A DNA stretch of 64,000 nucleotides from Xanthomonas rydalmerensis. Lineage in GTDB: Bacteria > Pseudomonadota > Gammaproteobacteria > Xanthomonadales > Xanthomonadaceae. Shown piece by piece: positions 9,811-21,289 of the stretch; the first letter of the stretch is position 1; every line of letters starts with the position of its first letter. The stretch is taken from positions 3,248,001-3,312,000 of the forward strand of contig NZ_CP126170.1 in assembly GCF_033170385.1 (NCBI RefSeq), written 5' to 3'. The notes below the pieces were generated by a model. The model ran no database searches, was not told where the DNA came from, and saw only the letters and a list, made by a program, of their open reading frames with translations. The position numbers were made by a program, and so were the translations under genes.

Positions 9811-10490
9811 AGGTGCTGATCGTCGAGGACGAGCGCAAGACCGCCGACTACCTGCAGCAGGGGCTGAGCGAACAGGGCTGCACGGTCGACGTGGCCTACG
9901 ACGGCATCGACGGCCAGCACCTGGCCCTGCACTACGACTTCGACGTGATCGTGCTCGACGCGATGCTGCCGGGCCTGGACGGCTTCGCCATCCTGCGCTC
10001 GCTGCGTTCGGTGAAGAGCACGCCGGTGATCATGCTCACCGCGCGCGACAGCGTGGAGGACCGGGTCAAAGGCCTGCGCGAAGGCGCCGACGACTACCTG
10101 ATCAAGCCCTTCTCCTTCATCGAACTGCTGGCGCGGCTGCAGGTGCTGGCGCGCCGCGGCCGCGCCCAGGAAAGCACCCTGCTGCGCGTGGGCGACCTGC
10201 AGATCGACATGATCAGCCGCAAGGCCGTGCGCGGCCGGCAGCGGCTGGACCTGACCGCCAAGGAGTTCGCGCTGCTGGCGACGCTGGCCCGGCACCAGGG
10301 CGAGATCCTGTCCAAGACCGCGATTGCGGAAATGGTCTGGGACATGAACTTCGACAGCAACACCAACGTGGTGGAAGTGGCGATCAAGCGCCTGCGCGCC
10401 AAGATCGACGTGCCGTTCGACGCGCCGCTGCTGCACACCGTGCGCGGCATGGGCTACGTGCTGGAAGAACGCGAGGACGCGGCCGGGTGA
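9807..10490 (+). CDS. OmpR-family response regulator of the efflux operon
   Basis: DNA-binding response regulator, 227 residues. The receiver domain has acidic residues E7-D8, phosphoacceptor D51 in VIVLDAMLPG, T in MLTARD and K in LIKPF. The winged-helix output domain occupies the last ~100 residues and carries RLDLTAKEFALL and VVEVAIKRLRAKID. Sequence style is CusR/CopR-like, a group often labelled heavy-metal responsive, but the pump next to it is of drug type, so the signal is uncertain. It overlaps the permease by 4 bases and the kinase by 4 bases and very probably controls its own operon. Confidence 0.93.
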   Translation: MKVLIVEDERKTADYLQQGLSEQGCTVDVAYDGIDGQHLALHYDFDVIVLDAMLPGLDGFAILRSLRSVKSTPVIMLTARDSVEDRVKGLREGADDYLIKPFSFIELLARLQVLARRGRAQESTLLRVGDLQIDMISRKAVRGRQRLDLTAKEFALLATLARHQGEILSKTAIAEMVWDMNFDSNTNVVEVAIKRLRAKIDVPFDAPLLHTVRGMGYVLEEREDAAG

Positions 10491-11920
10491 GCGCGCCGGC
10501 GCGGCCCTCGATCGCGCTGCGCCTGGCCGGCCTGTTCGCGGCCACCGCGCTGCTCGGCTTCGCCCTGATCGGGCTGGTGTTGCACCAGGTGCTGGAACAC
10601 GAGTTGCGCCGCCACCAGCGCGAGGAACTGCGTTCGCGCATGGACGCGGTGCAGTACATGCTGGTCAACAGCCGCTCGCCGGACCTGGCCGCGCATGCGC
10701 GCACGCGGCTGGCCAGCGTCTCCAGCGCACCGGACCTGCGCTTCTGGCTGTGGAGCGAGGACCCGGCGTTCCGCTACGGGCGTGGCGCCGAAGCGATGGC
10801 GCAGGCCACGCGCGGGCGCAGCGGCCTGGTGCGCATCGGCGATCCGCAGGCGCTGGGCATCGCCGACGCGCATCCGCAGGCATGGCAGGCCATCGGCCAG
10901 ACGCTGCCGGCCACGCCGGTGCGGCCGCCGGTGCAACTGATCGCGGCAATGGACAGCGCGCCGTTCGCGCTGACCCGGCGCCGCTTCGACATCGCCCTGG
11001 CGCTGGTCACGCTGGCCGGCACCGCGCTGGTCGGCGCGTTGGGCTATTGGACCGCCAAGCTCGGCCTGCGCCCGGTGCAACGGCTGTCGGCCGATGCCCA
11101 GCGCATCGGTCCGCACGACCGGCGGCGCCTGGACCTGCCGCGGTTGCCGCGCGAACTGGAGGACCTGGGCGCGTCGTTGAACGCGGCGTTCGATCGACTC
11201 GACGCCGCCTACGCGCAGCAGGAAAGCTTCAATGCCGACGTCGCCCACGAACTGCGCACGCCGCTGGCCAGCCTGATCGGCCAGACCCAGGTGGCGCTGA
11301 CCCGCCACCGCGACGCCGAGCAGTTGCGCCAGGTGTTGCAGTCGAACCTGGAGGAACTGGAGCGGCTGCGCGCGATCGTCGCCGACATGCTGTTCCTGGC
11401 GCGCGCCGAGCAGGGCCAGCGCGCGCGCCAGTGCGAGGATGCGTCGCTGGCCGAGGAGGTCGGCAAGACCGTCGAGTTCTTCGAAGTGCTGCTGGACGAG
11501 GCCGGCTTGCGCGTGGAGCTGCGCGGCGATGCGGTCGCCCAGGTCGAGAAGTCGCTGCTGCGGCGCGCGCTGTCCAACCTGCTGCACAACGCGATCCAGC
11601 ATTCGGCGGGCACCGCGCCGATCGTGGTGGAGATCGTGCAGCGCGGCGGGCAGGCGTTGATCGCCTTCTCCAATCCCAGCGTGGCGCTGGCGCCGGAACA
11701 TCTGGAGCGCCTGTTCGACCGCTTCTACCGCGGCGACGCTGCCCGCGCCAACAGCCGCGAAAGCCACGGCCTGGGCCTGGCGATCGTCAAGGCGGTGGCG
11801 ACCATGCACGGCGGGCGCGTGTTCGCGCAGCACCGCGACGGCATCACCACCATCGGCTTTTCGGTGGCGCTGGACGGCGCCACTGCCGGCGCGCTCCCGC
11901 ACGCCGACTTGCGCTGGTAG
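10487..11920 (+). CDS. Sensor histidine kinase of the efflux operon (CusS-like)
   Basis: Membrane histidine kinase, 477 residues, partner of the preceding regulator. There are two membrane segments (about residues 9-30 and 165-185), with a periplasmic sensor of about 130 residues between them, then a HAMP region. The phosphoacceptor H254 lies in FNADVAHELRTPLASL, the N box is RRALSNLLHNAIQHS, and the G box is GLGLAIVKAV. Translation starts at a GTG overlapping the regulator stop. The gene ends 16 bases before the convergent metallo-hydrolase; no clear terminator fits in that gap. Confidence 0.92.
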   Translation: MSAPARPSIALRLAGLFAATALLGFALIGLVLHQVLEHELRRHQREELRSRMDAVQYMLVNSRSPDLAAHARTRLASVSSAPDLRFWLWSEDPAFRYGRGAEAMAQATRGRSGLVRIGDPQALGIADAHPQAWQAIGQTLPATPVRPPVQLIAAMDSAPFALTRRRFDIALALVTLAGTALVGALGYWTAKLGLRPVQRLSADAQRIGPHDRRRLDLPRLPRELEDLGASLNAAFDRLDAAYAQQESFNADVAHELRTPLASLIGQTQVALTRHRDAEQLRQVLQSNLEELERLRAIVADMLFLARAEQGQRARQCEDASLAEEVGKTVEFFEVLLDEAGLRVELRGDAVAQVEKSLLRRALSNLLHNAIQHSAGTAPIVVEIVQRGGQALIAFSNPSVALAPEHLERLFDRFYRGDAARANSRESHGLGLAIVKAVATMHGGRVFAQHRDGITTIGFSVALDGATAGALPHADLRW

Positions 11921-11936
11921 CGCCGGAACGCCGCGC

Positions 11937-12830
<894 letters not shown>

Positions 12831-12842
12831 GAGCGGGGATTC

Positions 12843-12870
12843 GGGAGTGGGGAGTGGGGAGTGGGGATTC
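12843..12870. repeat. Short tandem heptamer GGGAGTG
   Basis: Three exact copies of GGGAGTG plus a GGGATTC variant lie between ggt and the metallo-hydrolase. Similar but less regular GGGATT/GGGAGT runs occur near 47650 and, on the other strand, near 48385. This looks like a slippage-prone intergenic repeat. It lies directly upstream of the metallo-hydrolase start (12830, minus strand), so copy number could alter its 5' region; that is inference. Confidence 0.7.
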
Positions 12871-12892
12871 GCAGAAGCGGGCGTCGCGCGGC

Positions 12893-14650
12893 TCAGCGCG
12901 CCGGCGCGGTCTGCAGCACTTCGGCGCTGCCGACCTCGTTACGCGGGTCGCTGCCGCCGCTGAGCACGTTACGGCGCTTGTCCCATTCCACCGTCTGCAG
13001 GTTGCCCCAGACGTGGCTGGACCCGTGGCCATCCTCGGCGCTGTCGCCGGGCAGCTTCAGCGCATGCCCCATCGCTTCCAGGCCCTTGGCCGTGGCCGCG
13101 TCGAAGGTGCCGGTCTCGGCCTCGATCACGTCCGGCAGCCACTGGTGGTGGTAGCGCGGCAACGCGGCGACCTGCTGCGCAGTGAGGCCGTCGTCGTAGC
13201 CGAGGATACCGAGCAGCACCATGGTGATGATGCGGCTGCCGCCCGGGGTGCCGAGCACGATGGCCTTGTCCGCGTTCTCCATGAAGGTCGGCGACATCGA
13301 GCTGAGCGGGCGCTTGCCCGGCTTGGGCGCGTTGGCCGCGTAGCCCATCACCCCGAACGCGTTGGGCGTGCCCGGACGCAGCGCGAAATCGTCCATCTCG
13401 TTGTTGAGCAGCACGCCGGTGCCCTTGGGGATCAACCCGGAGCCGTACAGCAGGTTGACCGTCTGGGTCGCGCCGACGCGGTTGCCTTCGCCGTCGATGA
13501 TGGAGAAATGCGTGGTCTCGTCGTCTTCCAGCGGAGTCGGCTGGCCCGACAGCAGATCGCTGGGCGTAGCCTTGTCCGGGTTGATGGTCGAGCGCAGGCC
13601 CACGGCGTAGTCCTTGCTGAGCAGGATGCGCTGCGGCACATGTGTGAAATCCGGGTCGCCCAGGAAGAAGGTGCGGTCGCGGTAGGCGCGGCGCATCGCT
13701 TCCACGGTCAGGTGCACGCGGTGCACCGGGTCCATGGTCTTGAGGTCGTAGCCCTCCAGGATCTGCAGCATGCTGGCCAGGGCGATGCCGCCGGAGGACG
13801 GCGGCGGCGCGGTGGTGATGGTCCAGCCCTTGTAGTCGAAGCGGATCGGCGTGCGTTCCTTGACCGTGTAGCCGGCCAGTTCCTGCGCGGTCCAGCGGCC
13901 GCCGGCCTGCTTGACCCCGGCCAGCAGCTTCTTGGCGGTGGCGCCGCGGTAGAAGCCATCGAAGCCCTTGTCGGCCAGCAACTGCAGCGTGTTGGCCAGT
14001 TCCGGCTGCTTGAACACGTCGCCCTCGGCGATCGGCCGGCCGTTGCGCAGGTAGACCTCGCGCGTGCCGGGATAGCGCTCCATCACCTTGCGCCGCGACT
14101 GGTAGCCCTCGGCCATGCGCGCGTACACCGGGAAGCCTTCGCGGGCGATGCGGATCGCCGGCGCCAGCGACTGCCGCAGCGGCAGCCGGCCGTGCTTGGT
14201 CGCCAGCTCCACCAGCGCCGCCGGCAGCCCGGGGATGCCGGCCGACCACGGGCCGTTGATCGAGCGGTCGCGGTCCAGCTCGCCCTTGGCGTCCAGGAAC
14301 GCGGCCGGCGTCGCCGATTCCGGCGCGGTCTCGCGCGCGTCCAGCATCACGTCCTTGCCGGTCTTGGCGTCGTGCAGCAGGAAGAAGCCGCCGCCGCCCA
14401 GGCCCGAGCTGATCGGCTCGACCACCGACAGCGTCGAGGACACCGCCACTGCGGCGTCGAAGGCATTGCCGCCCTCACGCAGGATCTGCAGGCCGGCCTC
14501 GGTGGCCAGACGGTGGCCGCTGGCGATCGCGGCACCGGGCGGATGCGCGGCTGGGGCGGTGGCAGTCGCTTCGGCGACCGGTGCCTCGGCCCACGCCGAC
14601 GGCGTCAGGACCAGGGCGAGCAGCAGGACACGGCGGACGAGGCTTCTCAT
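12893..14650 (-). CDS. ggt: Gamma-glutamyltranspeptidase
   Basis: Periplasmic enzyme that cleaves or transfers the gamma-glutamyl group of glutathione; made as a precursor that self-cleaves. The 585 residues match the family. There is a signal peptide ending PSAWA, then the large-subunit mark [20 protein letters not shown] and [11 protein letters not shown]. The processing and nucleophile threonine is T379 in [11 protein letters not shown], and small-subunit substrate residues include LSSMSPT and GTPGGSRI. The ATG overlaps the ferredoxin stop (ATGA). The order coaD, ferredoxin, ggt is seen in several gammaproteobacteria. Confidence 0.95.
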   Translation of the reverse strand: MRSLVRRVLLLALVLTPSAWAEAPVAEATATAPAAHPPGAAIASGHRLATEAGLQILREGGNAFDAAVAVSSTLSVVEPISSGLGGGGFFLLHDAKTGKDVMLDARETAPESATPAAFLDAKGELDRDRSINGPWSAGIPGLPAALVELATKHGRLPLRQSLAPAIRIAREGFPVYARMAEGYQSRRKVMERYPGTREVYLRNGRPIAEGDVFKQPELANTLQLLADKGFDGFYRGATAKKLLAGVKQAGGRWTAQELAGYTVKERTPIRFDYKGWTITTAPPPSSGGIALASMLQILEGYDLKTMDPVHRVHLTVEAMRRAYRDRTFFLGDPDFTHVPQRILLSKDYAVGLRSTINPDKATPSDLLSGQPTPLEDDETTHFSIIDGEGNRVGATQTVNLLYGSGLIPKGTGVLLNNEMDDFALRPGTPNAFGVMGYAANAPKPGKRPLSSMSPTFMENADKAIVLGTPGGSRIITMVLLGILGYDDGLTAQQVAALPRYHHQWLPDVIEAETGTFDAATAKGLEAMGHALKLPGDSAEDGHGSSHVWGNLQTVEWDKRRNVLSGGSDPRNEVGSAEVLQTAPAR

Positions 14651-14931
14651 GCGGCGGGGGGCTCCAGTGGGTACAACTCGGGGTGGTCGCGCTGCAGGCG
14701 CTGCAGCTTGGCCAGCAATTGCGCGTGCGTCTCCGGAATGGCCGGGTCCGGGTCGATGCATTCCACCGGGCACACCACCACGCACTGCGGCTCGTCGAAA
14801 TGGCCGACGCATTCGGTACAGCGGGCCGGGTCGATCACGTAGATCGTCTCGCCCATGGCGATGGCTTGGTTCGGGCAGGCCGGCTCGCAGACGTCGCAGT
14901 TGACGCAGAGCTCGTTGATCTTGAGGGACAT
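14647..14931 (-). CDS. 4Fe-4S dicluster ferredoxin (YfhL/AlvinFd type)
   Basis: Small cytosolic electron carrier, 94 residues, beginning MSLKINELCVNCDVCEPACP. The first cluster motif is CxxCxxCxxxCP. The second is CTECVGHFDEPQC followed by VVVCPVEC, with the eight-residue insertion between the second and third cysteines that marks the Allochromatium-type ferredoxins. The ATG at 14931 gives the conserved N terminus; a GTG three codons upstream is less likely. Translation is coupled to ggt by a 4-base overlap. The redox partner is unknown. Confidence 0.92.
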   Translation of the reverse strand: MSLKINELCVNCDVCEPACPNQAIAMGETIYVIDPARCTECVGHFDEPQCVVVCPVECIDPDPAIPETHAQLLAKLQRLQRDHPELYPLEPPAA

Positions 14932-15219
14932 GGGGCGCACTTCGGCACTGACCCGGGCAGTTTACCGGATCGGGACGGGACGGCCCCGCGAAGGCGGCGC
15001 CATGGCGCGGAACGCTGTATCGCCATTGCCTCGTCGTGAAGGAGCGCGTCTGCCCCGCGATCGACGCCGGACACACGGCGCCTGGCATCGCCGCATCGAA
15101 AGATGGCACGCCTGGTCTCGAGGGCCAGGCCCTTCTCCGCTGTGGCGGAGAGACTGGGTTCGCGCCGTGCGGCGCGACATGGCGGGACCGGCGCGCATCG
15201 GCGCGCCGGCCCTGCGGGC

Positions 15220-15714
15220 TTACTTGGCTTCGACGAAGATGTAGTCGGCGCCGGTCGGCTTGACCACGGCTTCGACGCGGGCGCTGTCGGCCGGGGCGCC
15301 GATGTAGACCACGCGCACGCCCTTCATGGTGTTCGGCTCGACCTTGGCGAAGGCCGCGGTGATCAGGTCGGCCATCTTGGCCGAGGCCGAGGAGCCGAAC
15401 GCCAGCATGTTGCCCGGCTGGATGCCGCGGCCGATGGCGGTGGTGGCGCTCTCGACCTGGCGGTCGTACTTGGCCTGGAACTCCGGATCCGACTCCGGCG
15501 GCAGGTAGTACAGGAACGGGCTGTTGGTGACGTTGCCCATGTTCTGGATCGCCACTTCCTGCAGGTACTTCTTCCAGCCGGCGTCGTCGTCCTTGGCCGG
15601 GGCGGTCAGCGCGGGCTGCGCGTCGGCGGCCGGCTTGGCGGCCTCTTCCTTCTTGCAGGCGGTGAAGCCCAGGGCCAGCGAAGCGATCAGCAACGCGCGT
15701 GCGGTGGTGTTCAT
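15220..15714 (-). CDS. Putative lipoprotein of unknown function
   Basis: Protein of 164 residues with a lipoprotein signal ending LGFTAC, then a charged Lys/Glu/Ala linker and a compact domain (about residues 45-164). No enzymatic motif is visible. The domain has LLYYLPPESDPEFQ-like and GADYIFVEA segments that look conserved within Xanthomonas-type genomes, but I do not recognise a family. A good GAGGGAG ribosome site supports the start. It sits 40 bases downstream of coaD on the same strand. The 288 bases between it and the ferredoxin hold only a degenerate CTCCGC/GCGGAG hairpin near 15140. Confidence 0.75.
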   Translation of the reverse strand: MNTTARALLIASLALGFTACKKEEAAKPAADAQPALTAPAKDDDAGWKKYLQEVAIQNMGNVTNSPFLYYLPPESDPEFQAKYDRQVESATTAIGRGIQPGNMLAFGSSASAKMADLITAAFAKVEPNTMKGVRVVYIGAPADSARVEAVVKPTGADYIFVEAK

Positions 15715-15754
15715 GGAACGGCTCCCTCTGTGTCGTCAGTGAATGGTGGACGGC

Positions 15755-16945
<1,191 letters not shown>

Positions 16946-16986
16946 TCATAGACCAGCGCGCCGACCGGCGTCTGCGCGGCCCGGTG

Positions 16987-17015
16987 CTTGAAGCCGGCCG
17001 CGGCCGCCACCATGT
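16987..17015 (+). promoter_or_regulatory. Candidate heat-shock (sigma-32) promoter for htpG
   Basis: CTTGAAG (16987-16993) then, after 14 bases, CACCATGT (17008-17015), compared with the consensus CTTGAAA and CCCCATNT. The match is 6 of 7 and 7 of 8 (counting N) at the expected spacing, 60 bases before the htpG start. htpG is a classic heat-shock gene, which raises the prior. It is seen by eye only. Confidence 0.55.
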
Positions 17016-17075
17016 CGGCCGGCAGAGCCGTGCCCTCCTCCGCGCGGCCGCCCATCCTTCATGGAGCACCTACCG

Positions 17076-18980
<1,905 letters not shown>

Positions 18981-19011
18981 GCCTGAGACGTTTGATTGCG
19001 AAAAGAACGAA

Positions 19012-19036
19012 GCCGGCATCTGCCGGCCTCGGTTTT
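19012..19036 (+). terminator. Rho-independent terminator after htpG
   Basis: Perfect arms GCCGGCA and TGCCGGC around a TC turn, followed by CTCGG and TTTT, 31 bases after the htpG stop. Beyond it the base composition drops sharply, marking the edge of the Rhs island. Confidence 0.7.
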
Positions 19037-19223
19037 ACATAAGAATAATAATTGCGCAAAACTAAGGCGTGGACGACCACAGCCTTTAACTTCCTCACGA
19101 TAACCACCCTGGCTTTGCGTAGGGGAGGCAGCCAAGCGAGAGCACAGCCGACATCCATGACAGGCAGCGTAATAAAATACCAAAATAAATATAAACTATT
19201 TTCACATCATTTTAAAATAAATA

Positions 19224-19499
19224 TCAATTCTTGTTCATTTTCTTCAACAACATACCACAAGCAACCAGAAGCAAAAAACCAATAGCTGTCGCAGCATTCA
19301 TTAAAAATAAATCAAGCCAACTTAAAAATACAACATAGCCATGCTGGCTATATTCATAAACCTTGCCAATCGAGTCATTTGCAACCATAGGACTACTTGA
19401 AATTATCACTTGAACAACATAAGGCCTGACAAAAAAAATCATAGCCATCCCAGAAAGAAAGCTCGGGATTACTAATACTCTTGCAAACCCATTCTTCAT
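19224..19499 (-). CDS. Small membrane protein, candidate immunity partner of the Rhs tip
   Basis: Protein of 91 residues with hydrophobic stretches at about residues 8-30, 53-70 and 68-86, so two or three membrane segments, and a Lys/Asn-rich C terminus. The ATG shares one base with the TAA stop of the Rhs-tip gene (TAATG), so translation is coupled. Base composition is strongly AT-rich and unlike the surroundings. In polymorphic toxin loci the gene directly after a toxin tip is usually its immunity protein; that is the basis of the call. I do not recognise a family, and no direct evidence for immunity is visible. The 243 bases toward htpG hold no credible gene. Confidence 0.6.
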   Translation of the reverse strand: MKNGFARVLVIPSFLSGMAMIFFVRPYVVQVIISSSPMVANDSIGKVYEYSQHGYVVFLSWLDLFLMNAATAIGFLLLVACGMLLKKMNKN

Positions 19500-20473
19500 T
19501 AATCACCAAACCTATAAATTTGCGTTTCAGTATGCATTGCAGTACCTCCCGCTCCGGCTCCAAGCCCCACAGAAAGTGAGCCGCTATAAATAGTCGGCGA
19601 ACCTGGAGAAGCATCCGACACTCCCCCTCCTAGCGAAGCATGGCCCAACATACCTCCACCTACATTCGCAGAAGTTCCACCTCCTGCCAGCTGATTAATT
19701 GTACTAGCATTAGACCAAGTAACAACCACGCTCAGGTTGGCATCTTCAGATGGTCCCGCTCCATAAGCTGCCGTGGAGTAAGTCCCTACTCCACCATTTG
19801 TATCAGCAGCAAATCCTACACCCGCCTCGGTAGCCGCCAAGGCTGAGACAGAGGCATGAATTCCCACTTGCAAAACACCATTTGGAACGCTGACTACATA
19901 AGGAAAACCCTTTGCCTTAAGCGGGCTAACGCTTGAACCTTTTGGAACAACGGAAAATCTGGATTGAGCCGCATTGGCTGCCGGCCCTGATGGCGCAACT
20001 TTAACTGCCAGCAAATCAACAATCTTAGGACAACGCAAGTAGTCACCGCATCCGTACGGATCACGCCCATCGGGATCACTAAAGAGATAAGGATTACCGA
20101 ACGCGTACACGTAGCGATTAAAGTGACGGAAATCACTTTTCTGCGGAGCAACGGGATCAACCGACAAAAAAAGCCCGATTGCCGGATCATAGTATCGCTG
20201 CTGCATATACGTCAGACCTGTAGCCGCGTCCATGACGTGACCCGTATAGCCAGGCCCATCCATCACCGGCTGACTTACTACACTCCCGTAAGGCTCGTAC
20301 TCTCTGCGCTCTAAGACGTTACGATCCTTGTCCGTCACCAACACAACAGACCCCAATCCATCCGTATGGATATAGCGGACTGTCTGCGCCGAGACGCCAA
20401 AGGCGACGAACAATGAAAGAGCGACCGTAGCCATCAGGCGCAGTGCCGCACGAATCCCCTGGAAATTTGACAT
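19499..20473 (-). CDS. Exported Rhs core-domain protein with variable C-terminal tip
   Basis: Short Rhs protein of 324 residues. A signal peptide (MSNFQGIRAALRLMATVALS onward, ending FGVSA) precedes an Rhs-associated core: RYIHTDGLGSVVLVTD, RREYEPYG, GYTGHVMDAATGLTYMQQRY and YDPAIGLFLSVDPVAP. It ends with NPYLFSDPDGRDPYG near residue 140. The remaining ~180 residues are a Gly/Ala/Ser-rich, beta-prone domain without a family I know; by position it should be the variable, possibly toxic tip. The start at 20473 has AGGA about 8 bases upstream. Normal Rhs proteins carry this core fused to YD repeats; here it is a separate exported protein downstream of the YD-repeat gene. AT-rich, probably acquired. 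Confidence 0.8.
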   Translation of the reverse strand: MSNFQGIRAALRLMATVALSLFVAFGVSAQTVRYIHTDGLGSVVLVTDKDRNVLERREYEPYGSVVSQPVMDGPGYTGHVMDAATGLTYMQQRYYDPAIGLFLSVDPVAPQKSDFRHFNRYVYAFGNPYLFSDPDGRDPYGCGDYLRCPKIVDLLAVKVAPSGPAANAAQSRFSVVPKGSSVSPLKAKGFPYVVSVPNGVLQVGIHASVSALAATEAGVGFAADTNGGVGTYSTAAYGAGPSEDANLSVVVTWSNASTINQLAGGGTSANVGGGMLGHASLGGGVSDASPGSPTIYSGSLSVGLGAGAGGTAMHTETQIYRFGD

Positions 20474-20848
20474 CACTCGTCCTTGCGAGTTGGAACCATC
20501 GATGCGCGATGTAGAATCTACTTTCTGAATAGAAGTTAGATCATCAGCGCTTCCCCTACCAATATTACGGTGCAACTTATATAACGAAATCTAAGGTGCA
20601 GACTCCACCAGAGCACGCTTACTTGTAATTTTAAAAAAAAACCATCATCAGGCGAGTAACGCCCTACCTGGCTGGCCGGCATGAAAACGCAGGATTTTTG
20701 TTTCCTGAAGTGGCCTTACATTCCACTGCTCTGACTGCAGCCAGAGCCTCTTCGGATTCCGGCTGAATCCAGAGCGATGAAAATAAATTAACAAAATCTG
20801 TCGGACCCTCGCATCCTGACAGCCAACGCTGCCGCGCACCATAAAACT
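20474..20848. other. AT-rich gap inside the Rhs island
   Basis: 375 bases with no credible gene. Reading frames here are short and lack ribosome sites. It probably holds the promoter of the Rhs-tip gene. A small inverted repeat (CTCTGACTGCAGCCAGAG) lies near 20730. Confidence 0.5.
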
Positions 20849-21193
20849 TTAGTTCTGCACGAACCTTATCGCAATTACCTTAACGCGACCTCCGAAGAGG
20901 CATACCCCCGGATCAACCACGAGCCCAACATCCATATTTTTCGTATACGCGGTCAACGCCATCGCGATGAGCTCTTGATACGACGGATGATTTTTATCGA
21001 TTGCCAAATCATTCAGTGCTGCAGAACATCCAGGCGGGCCGTCAATGGACATATGGATCGCCACACCCTCTCCATACCATCCGTTTTCCACATACGTGAT
21101 TTTAGCCGACGGCATCACTTGCACGGCCCACGCTTCCTGACAAAAACACAGGACTAGGATCAGCGACAGCAGGCTCATCATTCTAATTTTCAT
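20849..21193 (-). CDS. Small exported protein of the Rhs island
   Basis: Protein of 114 residues with a clear signal peptide (MKIRMMSLLSLILVLCFC, ending EAWA) and a mature part of about 91 residues. That part contains two cysteines (PPGCSAA and PGVCLFG) that could form a disulphide around a helix reading HPSYQELIAMALTAY. The order strand-strand-Cys-helix-strand-Cys-strand resembles small OB-fold-like exported proteins, including B-subunit-like ones; that is a shape impression, not a homology. AGAGGG precedes the ATG by about 7 bases. It lies between the two halves of the split Rhs system and shares their AT-rich composition. Confidence 0.65.
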   Translation of the reverse strand: MKIRMMSLLSLILVLCFCQEAWAVQVMPSAKITYVENGWYGEGVAIHMSIDGPPGCSAALNDLAIDKNHPSYQELIAMALTAYTKNMDVGLVVDPGVCLFGGRVKVIAIRFVQN

Positions 21194-21289
21194 TAAAAAA
21201 CCCTCTTACTCAATACATCATTAAGTTCATAACCACCCAAAGATCACCTTTAGATAGCTACGCTCATATGCTTAATTGATCGACAAGAA

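Noticed and set aside
19052..19285. Small plus-strand frame after htpG
   Set aside because: No good start or ribosome site, composition changes in mid-frame, and it runs antisense to the small membrane gene.
20648..20842. Small minus-strand frame between Rhs parts
   Set aside because: 64 residues, no ribosome site and no recognisable features.
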